From: Thalassospira profundimaris
Lineage (GTDB): Bacteria > Pseudomonadota > Alphaproteobacteria > Rhodospirillales > Thalassospiraceae
Length of the DNA stretch: 64,000 nt
Assembly: GCF_003326795.1 (NCBI RefSeq)
Contig: NZ_JPWI01000001.1
Span: 1 to 64,000 of the forward strand
Direction: 5' to 3'
Below are positions 43,580-53,281 of the stretch, one piece after another. The notes under the pieces were generated by a model, which worked only from the letters and a program-made list of their open reading frames with translations, was not told the origin of the DNA and did not search any database. The position numbers were made by a program, and so were the translations under genes. Every line of letters begins with the position of its first letter. The first letter of the stretch is position 1.

Positions 43580-45205
43580 GTGCTGCAATCAGGACCCGTT
43601 GTCAGCCGCGTAGGCCTTGAAACTCATGGCCTCAAAAACCTTGGCGCCGTTCACTGGAACCTTGACGCTGCCGGCCTTTATGAACATGCGATCCGTCGCA
43701 ACGAAGGCAAGATCGCCAAGGGTGGTGCATTCGTCGCACTGACCGGCGAACATACCGGCCGTTCCCCACAGGACCGTTTCGTTGTCGAAGAAGACAGCAC
43801 CAAGGCAGATATTGATTGGGGCGATGTAAACCGCCCGGTCAGCCCGGAAGTATTTGAGCGCCTCTATCAGAAAGTGCGCGCATATTTCCAGGGCACCGAA
43901 CTGTTCGTTCAGGATTGCTTTGCAGGTTCCGACCCGCGTTTCCGCCTGCCGGTTCGCGTGATCAACGAAAATGCATGGCACAACCTTTTTGCGCGCAACA
44001 TGTTCATCCAGCCGCAGAAAGAAGAACTGCGTGACTTCGCACCGGAATTCACCATCCTTCATGCTCCGGGCCTTCAGGCCGATCCGGAAGTCGATGGTAC
44101 CCGTTCCGAAGTCTTCGTGATGGTCAGCTTCGAGCGCAAAATGGTCATCATCGGCGGCACCTGGTATGCCGGCGAAATGAAGAAGTCGATCTTCTCGGTT
44201 CTCAACCATATCCTTCCGGCCAAAGGCGTCATGCCGATGCATTGCTCGGCCAATATGGGCAAAGACGGCGACACCGCCATCTTCTTTGGCCTGTCGGGCA
44301 CCGGCAAAACCACGCTTTCGGCCGATGCATCGCGCACCCTGATCGGTGACGACGAACATGGCTGGGGCGAAGACGGCGTCTTTAACTTCGAAGGCGGCTG
44401 CTATGCAAAGGTGATCAAGCTTTCCAAAGAAGCCGAGCCGGAGATCTTTGCGACCACCGAGCGTTTCGGTACCGTTCTTGAAAACGTTGTGATGAACAAA
44501 CAGTCGCGCGAGCTTGATCTCGACGATGCCCGTCACACCGAAAACACCCGCTCAAGCTATCCGATTGAATTCATCCCGAATGCATCGGAAAACGGTCGTG
44601 GTGGTCATCCGAAAAACATCATCATGCTGACCTGTGATGCTTTTGGCGTTCTGCCGCCGATCGCAAAACTGAGCTCGGCACAGGCGATGTATCACTTCCT
44701 GTCAGGCTACACCGCGAAAGTTGCCGGCACCGAAAAAGGTGTCAAGGAACCGACCGCCGCGTTCTCTGCCTGCTTTGGTGCACCGTTCATGCCGCGTCAC
44801 CCGTCGGTTTATGCCAAGCTTCTTGGTGAACTGATGGAAAAACATCAGGCCAATTGCTGGCTGGTCAATACCGGCTGGTCCGGTGGTGGCTATGGCGTTG
44901 GTTCGCGCATGAAGATCGCTTACACCCGTGGCCTTCTCAATGCGGCTCTGAATGGCGAACTGGAAAATGCCGATTTCGCAACCGATCCGTATTTCGGTCT
45001 TGCATACCCGACCGCATGTGGTGACATCCCGGCAGAAGTTCTCAACCCGCGTGAGAGCTGGAGCGACAAGGCAGCTTATGACAAGGCTGCCGCCAACCTG
45101 ACCGGTCTGTTTGAAAAGAACTTCTCCAAGTTCGAAGAACATGTGACCGACGACGTTCGCGAAGCAGCAATTCGCAGCAACGCCGAAGTCAAAGCAGCAG
45201 AGTAA
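43580..45205 (+). CDS. pckA: Phosphoenolpyruvate carboxykinase (ATP)
   Basis: Converts oxaloacetate and ATP to phosphoenolpyruvate, the first step of gluconeogenesis from organic acids. The 541-residue protein shows [42 protein letters not shown] (kinase-1a P-loop with metal-binding), IGDDEHGW, and the adenine-binding TRSSYPI. The start is a GTG at 43580 with AGGAGAG upstream; no ATG is closer to the homology. A strong terminator follows. Regulation may involve the palindrome at 43515. Confidence 0.97.
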   Translation: MLQSGPVVSRVGLETHGLKNLGAVHWNLDAAGLYEHAIRRNEGKIAKGGAFVALTGEHTGRSPQDRFVVEEDSTKADIDWGDVNRPVSPEVFERLYQKVRAYFQGTELFVQDCFAGSDPRFRLPVRVINENAWHNLFARNMFIQPQKEELRDFAPEFTILHAPGLQADPEVDGTRSEVFVMVSFERKMVIIGGTWYAGEMKKSIFSVLNHILPAKGVMPMHCSANMGKDGDTAIFFGLSGTGKTTLSADASRTLIGDDEHGWGEDGVFNFEGGCYAKVIKLSKEAEPEIFATTERFGTVLENVVMNKQSRELDLDDARHTENTRSSYPIEFIPNASENGRGGHPKNIIMLTCDAFGVLPPIAKLSSAQAMYHFLSGYTAKVAGTEKGVKEPTAAFSACFGAPFMPRHPSVYAKLLGELMEKHQANCWLVNTGWSGGGYGVGSRMKIAYTRGLLNAALNGELENADFATDPYFGLAYPTACGDIPAEVLNPRESWSDKAAYDKAAANLTGLFEKNFSKFEEHVTDDVREAAIRSNAEVKAAE

Positions 45206-45225
45206 TCTGCAATATATACCCATGG

Positions 45226-45257
45226 AAAAGGCCGGTGTGATCACCGGCCTTTTTTCT
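45226..45257 (+). terminator. Terminator of pckA
   Basis: AAGGCCGGTG (45228-45237) pairs with CACCGGCCTT (45242-45251) around a TGAT loop, followed by a T run. Confidence 0.92.
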
Positions 45258-45412
45258 GTCGGCATCCAGCGGGCCTAGAAATAACCCTGCATTGTCCCGG
45301 ATGACTGATCTACCGCAAGTCACGTCGCCAAGAGAAATAATACAGTACGCATGAAGCATGATATCATACTGATTCTATTGACACTTAATATCTATAGTAA
45401 CCCGGAACTTTA

Positions 45413-46303
45413 ATGCGCATACCCGCTCATTTTCAAGACTCTGTGTCCAGACCAAGTACCAGTGGTTTTACTGGCAATTGCTCAGTCACTGGCGCCAACC
45501 GCTTTTGGCGATGGGCATCCATTGTCACGTTACTTTGCCTGGTAATTGTGTTGTGGAGCTACGGAAATGCCCAGGCACAAAATGCGCTGATATCGCCCCC
45601 CGGCAAGCACCATACAGTTACCCTAGCCTGCAACCCTTTTCCACCGGCCAAGATTGCAAACAGTACAACCAAGCCCGGCTACGATGTTGAAATTCTCAGA
45701 GCCGCTTTTGCATCACGCAACATTACCTTGCTGACACCGTTTTATCCCTGGAAACGTGCCTATTTTCTGGCTCAGAGCGGACAGGTGGACGGTCTGTGTT
45801 CCTGCAGCTATCTGCCAGAACGCGAAACCGACTTTCTTTTTTCAGACATTCTTGGTCACGTACGTGTTGCGCTTTATGCCACCCGCGATGAAATCCTGAA
45901 ATCGGTTGATGATCTTGAGGATGCGAAAAGCATGACCGTCGGGGTCGTGAATGGCTACAATCTTGAAACCGCAGCACGCATCGCTGATATTGATGTCGTC
46001 ATGGCAAACAGTGAAACAACACTGGTCAATTTACTTCTGTCAAAACGCCTTGATGCGGTTCTGTCTTTCAGGGCCCCGATGGATTACCTGCTGAATGTCG
46101 AAAAGAACGACATACCGGGCATTTCGACCATCAAAACCAAGACCCTGTCAAACGATCCCTATTATTCCTGCATCACCCGCAAGACCGAACATGCCGACAT
46201 GCTGCTGAAAGAACTTAATACCGGTCTTTCTGCCATCCGCCAGAGCGGACTTTATGACAGCATCTTGGGTAAATACGGGATCTTGTCCGAACTGTCTCAA
46301 TAA
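45413..46303 (+). CDS. Periplasmic solute-binding protein, family 3-like
   Basis: A 296-residue exported protein. A long N-terminal extension with a hydrophobic segment at about 33-52 and a likely cleavage after AQA precedes a family-3-type binding domain: LACNPFPPAKI, KPGYDVEILRAAFASRN, TPFYPWKRAYFLAQSGQVDGLCSCSY, and VGVVNGYNLET. Two Cys in the GLCSCSY segment are unusual. No permease or ATPase genes are nearby, so it may feed a distant transporter or act in sensing. Similar stand-alone proteins occur in this group; another lies at 55.4 kb. Confidence 0.78.
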   Translation: MRIPAHFQDSVSRPSTSGFTGNCSVTGANRFWRWASIVTLLCLVIVLWSYGNAQAQNALISPPGKHHTVTLACNPFPPAKIANSTTKPGYDVEILRAAFASRNITLLTPFYPWKRAYFLAQSGQVDGLCSCSYLPERETDFLFSDILGHVRVALYATRDEILKSVDDLEDAKSMTVGVVNGYNLETAARIADIDVVMANSETTLVNLLLSKRLDAVLSFRAPMDYLLNVEKNDIPGISTIKTKTLSNDPYYSCITRKTEHADMLLKELNTGLSAIRQSGLYDSILGKYGILSELSQ

Positions 46304-46432
46304 GACCGGAAAGCGATCCTGCTTTCCAAACAGCTTCTTTGGTCACAAGGTTTTGTCTTTCTTGTATCGATCTGCTCACATCCTCCATTGAATTGAAATC
46401 AATAGAATTTCTTATTCCTGAATTTCAACCGT

Positions 46433-46471
46433 CGTCAAAACGCAACAAGGCCACCCTGAAGGTGACCTTGT
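46433..46471 (-). terminator. Terminator of the EAL-domain gene
   Basis: On the minus strand CAAGGTCACC and GGTGGCCTTG (46446-46470) pair fully with one G-U, followed by TTGCGTTTT. Confidence 0.75.
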
Positions 46472-46513
46472 GACAATGAGAAATGCAGTCTCAGCTTGGT
46501 ATAGCGACTTTTA

Positions 46514-48196
46514 CTATCGCCGAGGGGAAGCATCACGCCAGTAAAGGCTGATATCGGCCTCGGGTTTGCCAAACAGATAGCCTTGTGCGAAATCAAAGCC
46601 CGCCTTGGTGATCAGTTCGCGCATCTCGTCAGTCTCGATCATTTCACCAACCACTTCGACATTGATCTCGTGGCACAAATCGACCAGCGACCGCATGAAA
46701 GCCTGTCCCTTGCCGGTTTTCATCGACTGGCGAATGGATTCCCCGTCGATCTTCACATAATCGACTTCCATTGCACTGAGATAACGGAAATTCGACGCAC
46801 CGGTGCCAAAATCATCCAGACAAATTTCAATGCCCAGTTCGCGGAAACGGGCAATCCATCTTGCAGCTGTATCGATATCCTTGATTTCCGAGGTTTCGGT
46901 AACCTCAATCATCAACTGGCCAAGCGTTTCACGGTTACGTTCGAACAATGCGATCGCTGACCGGCAGAAATCCGGGTTTTCCAGTGAATGACCGGAAATA
47001 TTTACGGCAACCCGCACTGTGATCCCGGATTGAAGCTGTGACTTGATCCATTTAAGATTTCTGCGCAACATCGCCAGATCAAGCCGATGGACCATATTGA
47101 CCTGTTCGGCAAAGGCAATCAGGTCCTGTGTCGGGATCAACTCCCCGGCGTCATCATAGAAACGGACCAGAACTTCGAAGTGATGGATCTCGGCATTGGG
47201 CAGACGCACAATCGGCTGATAGACCGTGTCGAATTTCAGTCGGTCAACCCGCATCCCGAAATCCTGCATCGCCGAAAAAGTGCTATTGACCAGATTATCT
47301 GCCTGCCCCATCAGCCGCGAGAAGGTGAAACCGTGATCCTGACGATCACAGAACCGGCGAATGGAATACAGAACCCCGCGCGCCAGATCGCCCGGCGGGA
47401 TGACCTCGGCAGTGAAATCAGTCACGGTTGAGGTGACCTCTACCCCGATGCCTTTGGGGTCGGCATCGCGCACGCATTCCTCTATCCGCCTTTCAAGATC
47501 GCCAATCGGCACATCGGGCCGATGCAGCATACCGAATTTCTCGGGGCCAAGGCGCCCGGCCGTATCCCCCGCTACCGAATGGGCGCGCAAAAATGCGCCG
47601 ACACTTGCCATCAGCTCATTGCGTTCAAGCTGCGCCATGCGCTTGCACAGCGGGTCGAACGCATTAAGGGTCATCAGGGTGAATTTGTGCTCCGTACCGG
47701 TTTCACGCTGGGCGACCAACCGTTCTGTCACGACTTTTGACAGGCTTTCTTCATCAAGAAGACCCGTCGCATTGTCGCGCTGGATCGATCCGGCAATATC
47801 GGGTGGCAGCGAATTGATCGCCACACGCAGGGCAACAAAGAAGTGATCGCCAAGATCAGGCAGGAAATAGCCGCTCATAGAGACAGGCGGACTAAGCTGT
47901 TCATCATGCTGGGCAAAGCGGACCTGAATATTATCCATGCGTCCGCGTCTGCGCGCGACATGCAGCATTTCAGCAACCAATGGCCTGAACTGTTTGGCCA
48001 GAAAACTTGTGAAAAGTTTCCCCGAAAGTTCCTGTGGACGACGGCCAAGGATACCGTCCGACGCACCGGAGGCAAAAACGATCCGGAAATCGCCATCCAG
48101 CTCAAGAAGTAGATCGCCCCATACAAAGGCCAGTGCCGCAAAACGGTTGCGTTCGTTTCGCAATTCGGTTGTTCGAGCTTTTATCAGTTTATCCAA
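46514..48196 (-). CDS. PAS/degenerate-GGDEF/EAL protein
   Basis: A soluble 560-residue c-di-GMP-related protein: a short coiled N-terminus, PAS-like domain about 20-125, a degenerate GGDEF domain about 140-280 (GPEKFGM at 217-223 in place of GGDEF), and an EAL domain about 318-555. EAL motifs are EVL at 341-343, NISGHS, EVTETSEI, DDFGTG, VKIDG, GEMIE and QGYLFGKP. The catalytic acids and lysine are mostly present, so phosphodiesterase activity is possible despite EVL in place of EAL; it could also be a c-di-GMP receptor. Monocistronic with its own terminator. Confidence 0.88.
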   Translation of the reverse strand: MDKLIKARTTELRNERNRFAALAFVWGDLLLELDGDFRIVFASGASDGILGRRPQELSGKLFTSFLAKQFRPLVAEMLHVARRRGRMDNIQVRFAQHDEQLSPPVSMSGYFLPDLGDHFFVALRVAINSLPPDIAGSIQRDNATGLLDEESLSKVVTERLVAQRETGTEHKFTLMTLNAFDPLCKRMAQLERNELMASVGAFLRAHSVAGDTAGRLGPEKFGMLHRPDVPIGDLERRIEECVRDADPKGIGVEVTSTVTDFTAEVIPPGDLARGVLYSIRRFCDRQDHGFTFSRLMGQADNLVNSTFSAMQDFGMRVDRLKFDTVYQPIVRLPNAEIHHFEVLVRFYDDAGELIPTQDLIAFAEQVNMVHRLDLAMLRRNLKWIKSQLQSGITVRVAVNISGHSLENPDFCRSAIALFERNRETLGQLMIEVTETSEIKDIDTAARWIARFRELGIEICLDDFGTGASNFRYLSAMEVDYVKIDGESIRQSMKTGKGQAFMRSLVDLCHEINVEVVGEMIETDEMRELITKAGFDFAQGYLFGKPEADISLYWRDASPRR

Positions 48197-48624
48197 TGCG
48201 CCCTCTCACGCTGCCCGCAATCAGCGACATTTTTCACTTCCCCCGAACTCAAAAAATGCCCTCTCCGCCATTCCGGCTTTTTGAGATGATCAGCCCTTTA
48301 TGCTTAACAAGGGTTTTACAAACTCGATCCTGATTATTCTTGCGAATAACCATCCTTTTGCAAAATCGCCCCGAAACTCCCGAACAGTCTCTAGAAAACG
48401 GGGCAAATTGGCACCAAAGATTTCATATATCTTTGTTCTTGCAGCGGGTTTTAAACCCCCACCCCCGATAATTCGACCTTTAAGTGGCTGCATCAGACGC
48501 ATAACAACAATGCCAAATTGCAGAAGACCGGGCAGATGTTTCCAAGCGCGACCAGATCGCTTACAACTAGGAGCACAATATTTAGTCGCGCCCCCGATAT
48601 TTTACCGATCAAGGCCACCTGACC
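48197..48624. other. Intergenic region with several small hairpins
   Basis: A 428-base gap between the divergent EAL and HAD genes. It contains TTATTC-TTGC-GAATAA (48334-48349), GCCCCG/CGGGGC (about 48368-48404), CAAAGAT/ATCTTTG (48414-48434) and GGGTTTTAAACCC (about 48446-48458). A minus-strand frame of 70 codons (48290-48502) has no recognisable homology. I see no clear promoter or known RNA. Confidence 0.4.
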
Positions 48625-49320
48625 ATGACCATCTCTGCCAAAAGCCCTGTCACCCTGCCGCGTCTGACTTCAGAATCCGTGCTGATCTTTGATCTCGACA
48701 ACACCCTTTATCCGGCAAACTGCGATCTGTTTTCACAGGTCTCGGACCTGATTGGTAAATATGTCCGCGAGACGCTCAAGCTCGAAGCTGATGCCGCCCA
48801 TCGGGTGCAGAAGGACTTTTTCCATCGTTATGGCACAACCTTGCGTGGCCTGATGACCGAACATGACATCGATCCGGCAGACTATCTTGCCAAGGTTCAT
48901 GACATTGATCTGTCAGTAGTGCCACCGGCACCGGAACTGGCCGAGGCCCTTGATGCCCTGCCCGGAAGGAAGCTTATTTTCACCAATGCGTCGCGCGGCC
49001 ATGCCGAACGCGTGATGGATCGTCTTGGCATTATCGACCGGTTCGAGACGATCTTTGACATTGTTGATGCCGATTATATCCCCAAGCCGCAGCAACAGCC
49101 CTATGACCGCCTGCTTGCGCGTGATCGCGTTGACCCTACGCAGGCTGTCTATTTCGAAGACATGGCCAAAAACCTGTTACCGGCCAAAGACATGGGAATG
49201 ACCACGGTTTGGGTGAATACCGATGTCGAATGGGCCCAGAATGGCAGCGACGATCCCCGCATTGATCACCAGACCAGTGACATTGTCGGGTTCCTGCGCA
49301 CTCTTGCGGCAACTTACTGA
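48625..49320 (+). CDS. HAD family pyrimidine 5'-nucleotidase
   Basis: A 231-residue haloacid-dehalogenase-like phosphatase of the SDT1/pyrimidine 5'-nucleotidase subgroup. Motif I is FDLDNTLYP (nucleophile and general-acid Asp), motif II is KLIFTNASRGHAERV, motif III is the lysine in IPKPQQQPYD, and motif IV is YFEDMAKNLLPAKDMGM. The substrate (UMP/CMP or another nucleotide) is inferred from the subgroup. It lies about 190 bases upstream of dapD, an arrangement seen in many alphaproteobacteria. Confidence 0.88.
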   Translation: MTISAKSPVTLPRLTSESVLIFDLDNTLYPANCDLFSQVSDLIGKYVRETLKLEADAAHRVQKDFFHRYGTTLRGLMTEHDIDPADYLAKVHDIDLSVVPPAPELAEALDALPGRKLIFTNASRGHAERVMDRLGIIDRFETIFDIVDADYIPKPQQQPYDRLLARDRVDPTQAVYFEDMAKNLLPAKDMGMTTVWVNTDVEWAQNGSDDPRIDHQTSDIVGFLRTLAATY

Positions 49321-49514
49321 CAAGCGACGCGATTTGTCACGGTTCCAGGATTGAGCTTCCCGGCCTGATCCGCTATGTCTATCGCGCAAAGGGATCAGGA
49401 ACGGAGAAATGCCCGAAACGGGCGCTTCTACGCAAACTGGCGGAGTTGACTTCATGGGCTGCATTGACCATTCTCCGCCCGACAGATTTAGGCTGACCGC
49501 AAGGACCTTCGAAA

Positions 49515-50360
49515 ATGAACAGAACTGAACTTGAAGGCGTGATTAACGTCGCATGGGAAAACCGCGACGAAATCAGCTCCGCCACCCAGGGCGAAATTCG
49601 CAAAGCAGTTGATCAGGCGCTTAATGCCATGGATCGCGGTGAATTGCGCGTTGCCGAAAAGACCGGCGGCAAATGGGTTGTCAATCAGTGGGCCAAAAAG
49701 GCGGTTCTGCTGTCTTTCCGCCTTAATGACATGACCACCATCGCAGGTGGCCCTGGCGAAAACACCAACTGGTGGGACAAGGTTCCGTCCAAATTCGAAG
49801 GCTGGGGCGAAGCCGAGTTCAAACAGGCCGGTTTCCGTGCCGTTCCGGGCAGCATCGTTCGCCGCTCGGCTTATGTCGCACCGGGCACCGTCCTGATGCC
49901 AAGCTTTGTAAACCTTGGCGCCTATGTTGATACCGGCGTAATGGTTGATACCTGGGCAACCGTTGGATCCTGTGCGCAGATCGGTAAAAACGTTCACCTG
50001 TCAGGTGGTGCGGGTATCGGCGGCGTTCTTGAACCGCTTCAGGCCGGACCGGTCATCATCGAAGACAATGCCTTCATCGGCGCACGTTCGGAAATCGTCG
50101 AAGGCGTTATCGTCGAAGAAGGTGCTGTCATTTCGATGGGTGTCTTTATCGGCGCATCGACCAAGATCATCGACCGCACCACCGGCGAAACCTTTGTCGG
50201 CCGTGTTCCGGCCTATTCCGTCGTGGTTCCGGGCAGCATCCCGGGTAAACCGCTTCCGGACGGAACCCCGGGGCCGAGCCTTTATTGCGCGGTCATCATC
50301 AAGCGTGTTGATGAAAAGACCCGTTCGAAGACCTCAATCAATGAATTGCTGCGCGACTGA
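49515..50360 (+). CDS. dapD: Tetrahydrodipicolinate N-succinyltransferase
   Basis: Succinylates tetrahydrodipicolinate in the lysine/diaminopimelate pathway. The 281-residue protein has an N-terminal helical domain and a left-handed hexapeptide beta-helix (about 110-240): [63 protein letters not shown]. Start at ATG 49515 next to a GGACC-type site. Followed by a terminator and dapE. Confidence 0.96.
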   Translation: MNRTELEGVINVAWENRDEISSATQGEIRKAVDQALNAMDRGELRVAEKTGGKWVVNQWAKKAVLLSFRLNDMTTIAGGPGENTNWWDKVPSKFEGWGEAEFKQAGFRAVPGSIVRRSAYVAPGTVLMPSFVNLGAYVDTGVMVDTWATVGSCAQIGKNVHLSGGAGIGGVLEPLQAGPVIIEDNAFIGARSEIVEGVIVEEGAVISMGVFIGASTKIIDRTTGETFVGRVPAYSVVVPGSIPGKPLPDGTPGPSLYCAVIIKRVDEKTRSKTSINELLRD

Positions 50361-50390
50361 TTTCTGTTCCGCGCAACATTGATGATCTAT

Positions 50391-50426
50391 AAGGGGCAAA
50401 ACGGCCAGTTCGTTTTGCCCTTTTTC
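50391..50426 (+). terminator. Terminator between dapD and dapE
   Basis: GGGCAAAACG (50394-50403) pairs with CGTTTTGCCC (50411-50420), followed by TTTTTC. It implies dapE has its own promoter or depends on read-through. Confidence 0.85.
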
Positions 50427-50482
50427 GCACAAACATCCTGACCGCATAACAACCGGTCAGAAACCGAACAAGAGATTGCCCG

Positions 50483-51622
50483 ATGTCTGCCGCCCTTGAA
50501 CTTGCCCAGTCACTGATCCGTTGCCCGTCTGTCACCCCGGCGGATGCTGGCGCGCTTGATGTCTTGCAAAAGGCGCTTGAAGCGCGCGGCTTTGACTGCA
50601 AACGCAAGGTCTTTGACGGCGATGGCAGTGATGCCATTGATAACCTTTATGCCCGTCTGGGCACCAAGGGACGCAATTTCTGCTTTGCCGGCCACACCGA
50701 TGTCGTGCCCGCGGGTGACACCAACGCCTGGACCGTCGACCCGTTTGGCGGCGAGGTGATTGATGGCCGCCTGTTCGGGCGTGGGGCAGTTGATATGAAA
50801 ACCGGCATTGCCTGCTTTGTCGGGGGCGTCGATGCCTTTCTGGCGGCACATCCGGATTTCGATGAATCCATCTCGTTCCTGATCACCGGCGACGAAGAGG
50901 CCGATGCGATCAATGGTACCGTCAAGCTGGTTGAATGGTGCGATCAGGAAGGCGAAAAATTTGATTGCTGTCTGGTTGGCGAACCGACCAACCCGAAATA
51001 TCTGGGCGAAATGATGAAAGTCGGTCGCCGGGGTTCTGTTACCGGCTGGCTGACCGTGTTTGGGGCACAGGGCCATGTTGCCTATCCGCATCTGGCAGAT
51101 AACCCTGTGCCGCGCATGATCAGAACGCTTGATGCCCTCAATTCCCGTGAACTTGATCAGGGCACCGATCACTTCCAGCCCAGCAATCTTGAGATCACCA
51201 CCGTTGATGCTGGCAATGCCGCAACCAACGTGGTTCCGGCCAAGATCAGCGCGGCCTTTAACATCCGCTTTAATGATCAGCACACTGGTGCTGATCTGAA
51301 AAAATGGATTGAAGAAACCTGTACCGAACATGCTGGCGCGCATGAGCTTAAGGTCGAAATCTCGGGCGAGGCATTTTTGTCCAATCCCGGAAAACTCGCC
51401 AATCTGATTGCCGATGCCTCGGAAAAAGTCACTGGCAAGCGCCCGGAGATGAGCACCACGGGCGGCACATCCGATGCCCGTTTCATTCAGAAATATACCG
51501 AAGTCGCCGAGTTCGGTCTGGTCGGGCAATCCATGCACAAGGTCGATGAACACGCCATGGTCGATGACATCGAAAACCTTGTTACGATCTATGCCGAAGT
51601 CCTTGCCGGTTTCTTTGACTGA
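50483..51622 (+). CDS. dapE: Succinyl-diaminopimelate desuccinylase
   Basis: A dinuclear-zinc M20 peptidase-family enzyme of 379 residues that releases diaminopimelate. Zinc and catalytic motifs: CFAGHTDVVPAGD, FGRGAVDMKTGIACFVGG, FLITGDEEADAINGT (catalytic Glu), the dimer-domain VGEPTNPKYLGEM, and the C-terminal MSTTGGTSDARF. The family length and all ligands are intact. It closes the lysine block with dapD. Confidence 0.96.
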   Translation: MSAALELAQSLIRCPSVTPADAGALDVLQKALEARGFDCKRKVFDGDGSDAIDNLYARLGTKGRNFCFAGHTDVVPAGDTNAWTVDPFGGEVIDGRLFGRGAVDMKTGIACFVGGVDAFLAAHPDFDESISFLITGDEEADAINGTVKLVEWCDQEGEKFDCCLVGEPTNPKYLGEMMKVGRRGSVTGWLTVFGAQGHVAYPHLADNPVPRMIRTLDALNSRELDQGTDHFQPSNLEITTVDAGNAATNVVPAKISAAFNIRFNDQHTGADLKKWIEETCTEHAGAHELKVEISGEAFLSNPGKLANLIADASEKVTGKRPEMSTTGGTSDARFIQKYTEVAEFGLVGQSMHKVDEHAMVDDIENLVTIYAEVLAGFFD

Positions 51623-52303
51623 TCAGGCCGTTTTCTGCGCATTTTGCGACGAAACCCCGTCAGCCTGCCGGTTATTGAGGATGGTATCGCGCGTGGCGTT
51701 CAATATCTGATCGGCTGTTTGGTCATCCACCGCCCGGCTCAGGACCACAGCACCAACCATCATCGCCAGCATTGCCGCGGAATCCCGTTTGTAATTTTCG
51801 GGAACATTGCCCAACTTTGCCCCGGCATCAATATTGATGTGCCGATCAATCCCCGGCACATCATCCTCTTTGGCAAGCTTCCAGGCGAGCTTTTCGGTTG
51901 CATCGGTAATCAACCGGGAAAAAGCCTCCCTTGCACGATCTCCTGATCGCGAAACTTCGGCCGACAGGGTTGGCAAAACACATCCCTTGTCGGGGTTTTC
52001 AACATGCAGGCGCGACAGATACAAGGTCGCAAAGGTCGTCACCCAGTCTTTGCCACGCCTTTCGGCTTTGCGAAGTTCGGCCAGAACCGGCGAGGATAGC
52101 AACGACATACCGTTCTCCACACAGGCGACAAACAGGTCTTCCTTGTTCTTGAAATGGGCATAAAAGCCACCGCGCGTCAGCCCGGCTGCAGCCATCACCT
52201 GATCAATCGTCACATTTTCGAATCCGGCTTTTTTGAACAATGCGGTTGCCGCATTGACGATACGGATCCGGGTCTTTGGTTTATGCGCGGGGCTATAGGG
52301 CAT
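51623..52303 (-). CDS. TetR family transcriptional regulator
   Basis: A 226-residue regulator. The N-terminal HTH is TRIRIVNAATALFKKAGFENVTIDQVMAAAGLTRGGFYAHFKNKEDLF (positions about 10-57). The C-terminal domain includes the GCVLPTLSAEVSR segment of the NemR/AcrR-like group. ATG at 52303 has GGAGAT upstream; the frame runs to 52453 across the operator. It is divergent from a glutathione S-transferase gene, with a perfect 22-base palindrome between them. Confidence 0.9.
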   Translation of the reverse strand: MPYSPAHKPKTRIRIVNAATALFKKAGFENVTIDQVMAAAGLTRGGFYAHFKNKEDLFVACVENGMSLLSSPVLAELRKAERRGKDWVTTFATLYLSRLHVENPDKGCVLPTLSAEVSRSGDRAREAFSRLITDATEKLAWKLAKEDDVPGIDRHINIDAGAKLGNVPENYKRDSAAMLAMMVGAVVLSRAVDDQTADQILNATRDTILNNRQADGVSSQNAQKTA

Positions 52304-52360
52304 TTTGATCTCCGTTTGGTGGTCTGAGGATTGACCAAGCGGAACTATGGCACAGGCCAA

Positions 52361-52382
52361 TAATATGTTCTTGAACATATTA
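52361..52382. promoter_or_regulatory. 22-base palindrome, candidate TetR operator
   Basis: TAATATGTTC-TT-GAACATATTA: 10-bp perfect arms with a two-base spacer, lying 58 bases from the TetR start and 95 bases from the GST start. Good candidate for shared control. Confidence 0.7.
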
Positions 52383-52476
52383 TGTGCTTGGCAATCCTGT
52401 CTGCAAGTTCGGTTTTCAATTCCCGCCCAATGCGACGGGCAACAAAGCCCCAAGCAAGCAGCAAAGGACGCCCATC

Positions 52477-53145
52477 ATGTCAGACGTAATCATTGTCGGA
52501 ATGCCGCGCAGCAACCTGACACGCACGGTTCGCATTGCCTGTCTTGAAAAGGAAATCCCGTTCGAATTCACCAGCCGCAATGTCCAGACACCGGGCCAGA
52601 ATGCAACGCCAACCGTGTTGCGCCACAACCCGTTTGGCAAGGTGCCCGTGCTGATACATGGATCATTCGTGCTTTATGAGACGGCGGCTATTTGCCGTTA
52701 TATCGACGATCATTTCCCCGGCCCGCTTTTGCGGCCTGTCCCGGCGCAAAAGATCGCGCGCATGAACCAGTGGATCAGTCTGGCGATGACACGACTGGAT
52801 CAGAACATCATTCGCAATTTCGTCATTCCGATGGTCTTTGCCGATCATCAGCGCCGTCATGATCCCGCATTTGCCGCCGAGATGACCAGACTTGCCGATG
52901 TGATCCGTCATGATCTTTCGGTGCTTGATAAGGCCTATGCCGATGGCTGGATCATGGGGGAACGTTTCACCCTGCCTGACATGATGATCATGCCGATCCT
53001 GCATTATCTTAACGCCATGCCCGGCGGCACAGGAATGCTCGAAGACGCACCAATGGTGCTTGATGCCTATCACCGCTTCAAGGCCAGAAGTTCAGCCGTG
53101 CAGACCGATCCGCTTTTGCCCGAACAAATTTTGAAATCCGCGTGA
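52477..53145 (+). CDS. Glutathione S-transferase family protein (1)
   Basis: A 222-residue two-domain GST. The thioredoxin-like N-domain has MPRSNLTRTVRIACLEKEIPFEF, the cis-Pro FGKVPVL and YETAAICRYIDDHF; the helical C-domain follows from about 90 with FTLPDMMIMPILHYL (N-capping Asp). Likely conjugates an electrophilic compound; substrate unknown. ATG at 52477 (residue 32 of the longest frame) is chosen since the earlier part overlaps the operator region. Controlled probably by the divergent TetR. Confidence 0.88.
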   Translation: MSDVIIVGMPRSNLTRTVRIACLEKEIPFEFTSRNVQTPGQNATPTVLRHNPFGKVPVLIHGSFVLYETAAICRYIDDHFPGPLLRPVPAQKIARMNQWISLAMTRLDQNIIRNFVIPMVFADHQRRHDPAFAAEMTRLADVIRHDLSVLDKAYADGWIMGERFTLPDMMIMPILHYLNAMPGGTGMLEDAPMVLDAYHRFKARSSAVQTDPLLPEQILKSA

Positions 53146-53159
53146 TTTCATGACCGCCG

Positions 53160-53274
53160 CCCCGATGTTCCCCTTAATCGCATCGGGGTATCTGGCCACC
53201 ACAGGCGGGGAAGTCTTCCTTCCCCCATTCCCCCGGAAGCGGGTGGATTTCCTGCCGGTGGTGGCCCTTTTTCA
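53160..53274 (+). terminator. Complex terminator between convergent GST genes
   Basis: A first stem, CCCCGATG/CATCGGGG (53160-53188), is followed by a larger structure: GGCCACCAC (53194-53202) with GTGGTGGCC (53258-53266), inner GGAA/TTCC and CTTCC/GGAAG pairings, then CTTTTTC. Terminates the first GST gene. Confidence 0.75.
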
Positions 53275-53281
53275 GTCCAGA

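Noticed and set aside
43589-44536. Minus-strand open frame of 315 codons
   Set aside because: Antisense to pckA; shadow frame.
48290-48502. Minus-strand frame of 70 codons upstream of the EAL gene
   Set aside because: Looks somewhat protein-like but has no family, and it overlaps several hairpins; not supported enough to list as a gene.
50510-51553. Minus-strand open frame of 347 codons
   Set aside because: Lies entirely opposite dapE with no recognisable family.
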